Assembly (NCBI RefSeq): GCF_001025175.1
Contig: NZ_AP012324.1
Coordinates: forward strand, 1,550,001-1,614,000
Length of the DNA stretch: 64,000 nucleotides
Source of the DNA: Bifidobacterium breve DSM 20213 = JCM 1192
GTDB lineage: Bacteria; Actinomycetota; Actinomycetes; Actinomycetales; Bifidobacteriaceae
Direction of reading: 5' to 3'
Shown: in pieces, positions 63,113 through 64,000 of the stretch
Layout: every line of letters starts with the position of its first letter
How positions within the stretch are numbered: position 1 is the first letter of the stretch
Position numbers and translations under genes: made by a program
The notes under the pieces: model-generated
What the model was told of the DNA's origin: nothing
Database searches by the model: none
The model's input: the letters and a program-made list of their open reading frames with translations, nothing else

Positions 63113-64000
63113 TCATAGGACTTCGCGAACCACTTGCGCAAGCACATCCACCGATGCCTCGAATTCCTCGGGCGTGGTGTAGGCATAGCTCAGGCGAAGG
63201 GAGTTGTCACCTTCGAAATCGTAGATGTCGCCGGGATTAAGCAGCACGCCGCGCTTCAAGGCTGCTTGGAACAGGCGACTGGTGCGCACCGGCTGTTCGA
63301 AGGTCAGCCACACATAGAATCCGCCATCCGGCCGGCTCCAGTGGGCCCGGCCCAAGAAATGACGCTCCAGGGATTCCATCGCCGCATCCCTGCGACGGTG
63401 TAGCTCCCGTTTGAGGTCAACCAGATACCGGTCATACAGACCGCTGGTCAAGAATCGGGCGAAAGCCCACTGGCTGAGCAGACTAGCGCCGTAGTCCATC
63501 TGCATTTTCACATCAGCGAGTCGTTGGACGATTGGCTCATTGGCAATAATCCAACCGATGCGCAGTCCAGGAGCCAACGATTTCGAAGCGCTGCCCAAGG
63601 TGATGACCATACCGGTCTCATCCATGGTCTTCAACGGCTTCGGCATCTCGTCGCCGAAATACAGGTCCTGATAGGCGTTGTCTTCGATAATCGGCAATCG
63701 ATTCGCCACGCAGCAGTCGATGAGGTCATGCCGGTGCTGATTGGTCATCGTCACGCCGGTGGGGTTGTGATTGGTGGGAATGGTGTAGAGCACGGCATCC
63801 GCGCCCTTGCCCGATACAGCACGGTATTCTCCCAATGCATGTTCAAGAGCGTCGGCGCGAAGCCCCTGGTCGTCCATCGTCACGCCGGACAAGCGCATTC
63901 CGGCCGATTGGAACACCTGCAATGACTTGATGTAGCTCGGAGCTTCGGCGAACACCGTGCTTCCTGCAGACAGCAGACTCACGGAAATCAGCTGCAGAGC
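63113..64000 (-). CDS. PLP-dependent class I aminotransferase / MocR-type protein, partial
   Basis: A C-terminal aminotransferase domain that continues past the window edge; the open frame runs in phase through 64000 (QLISVSLLSAGSTV). The PLP-binding Lys is in ITLGSASKSLAPGLRIGWII, the cofactor-binding NHNPTG in YTIPTNHNPTGVTM, and the C-terminal Arg in LRLSYAYTTPEEF. It could be a plain aminotransferase or a MocR/GntR regulator whose DNA-binding part lies beyond the window. Confidence 0.82.
   Translation of the reverse strand, partial: ALQLISVSLLSAGSTVFAEAPSYIKSLQVFQSAGMRLSGVTMDDQGLRADALEHALGEYRAVSGKGADAVLYTIPTNHNPTGVTMTNQHRHDLIDCCVANRLPIIEDNAYQDLYFGDEMPKPLKTMDETGMVITLGSASKSLAPGLRIGWIIANEPIVQRLADVKMQMDYGASLLSQWAFARFLTSGLYDRYLVDLKRELHRRRDAAMESLERHFLGRAHWSRPDGGFYVWLTFEQPVRTSRLFQAALKRGVLLNPGDIYDFEGDNSLRLSYAYTTPEEFEASVDVLAQVVREVL

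Overview
The window looks like a chromosomal segment of a Bifidobacterium of the B. longum group. The evidence is an actinobacterial rrn operon, an ftsZ-sepF-yggT-divIVA block, a secreted-type serpin next to a response regulator/histidine kinase pair, a cscB-cscA sucrose locus with a LacI regulator, a thiE-thiC gene fusion, and an intracellular GH95 fucosidase cluster. Species assignment is inference from gene content. There is no plasmid, prophage, CRISPR array, transposase or tRNA gene that I can see.

Layout. 1-98: end of an aldo/keto reductase. 237-6202 (minus): L-fucose oligosaccharide cluster in transcription order fuconate dehydratase (5'-truncated and fused to a thioredoxin-reductase fragment), fucose dehydrogenase, fuconolactonase, KDF aldolase, GH95 alpha-fucosidase. 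It sits directly downstream of an rrn operon (16S-23S-5S, minus, 11587 to 6270). 12135-15071 (minus): oleate hydratase and an aldo/keto reductase. 15162-19117: dnaE and a DUF4186 gene. 19412-20461 (plus): WYL regulator. 20472-28520 (minus): glyS, dusB, ftsZ, sepF, yggT, divIVA, lspA, rluD. 28775-35369 (plus, apart from a convergent AAA ATPase): thiamine locus under a TPP riboswitch (thiM, thiE-thiC, thiD, thiamine-binding protein). 35370-42076: a 7-copy 19-bp-period repeat array, a structured leader with an MFS transporter, then a two-component system, a membrane protein and the serpin. 42120-48342: LacI regulator, sucrose permease, beta-fructofuranosidase, polyphosphate glucokinase, nitroreductase. 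48481-53624: glycosyltransferase, FMN riboswitch with ribU and a fused ECF energising module, YhbY, a YvlD-like membrane protein. 53640-57780: a frameshifted unknown gene, 2-hydroxyacid dehydrogenase, DHA2 efflux pump, and a decayed mtrA-mtrB relic. 57840-64000 (minus): rarA with a LexA box, a DUF3516-type helicase, PPK2, and a MocR-type aminotransferase cut by the window end.

How the genes fit together. GH95 releases fucose, and the oxidative route would take it to pyruvate and lactaldehyde, but the dehydratase step is broken here. The thiamine locus makes HMP (ThiC), phosphorylates it (ThiD), salvages thiazole (ThiM) and joins the two (ThiE). Sucrose enters by CscB and is split by CscA, and the glucose can be phosphorylated from polyphosphate by PpgK, while PPK2 is encoded further along. 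The signals most worth a second look are the chimeric dehydratase at the rrn junction, the 19-bp-period inverted array with the adjacent structured leader, the A6/C9 homopolymer gene at 54002, the mtrAB relic, and the dispersed palindromic repeats in intergenic gaps. I did not find a clear new multi-gene defence or mobile system.
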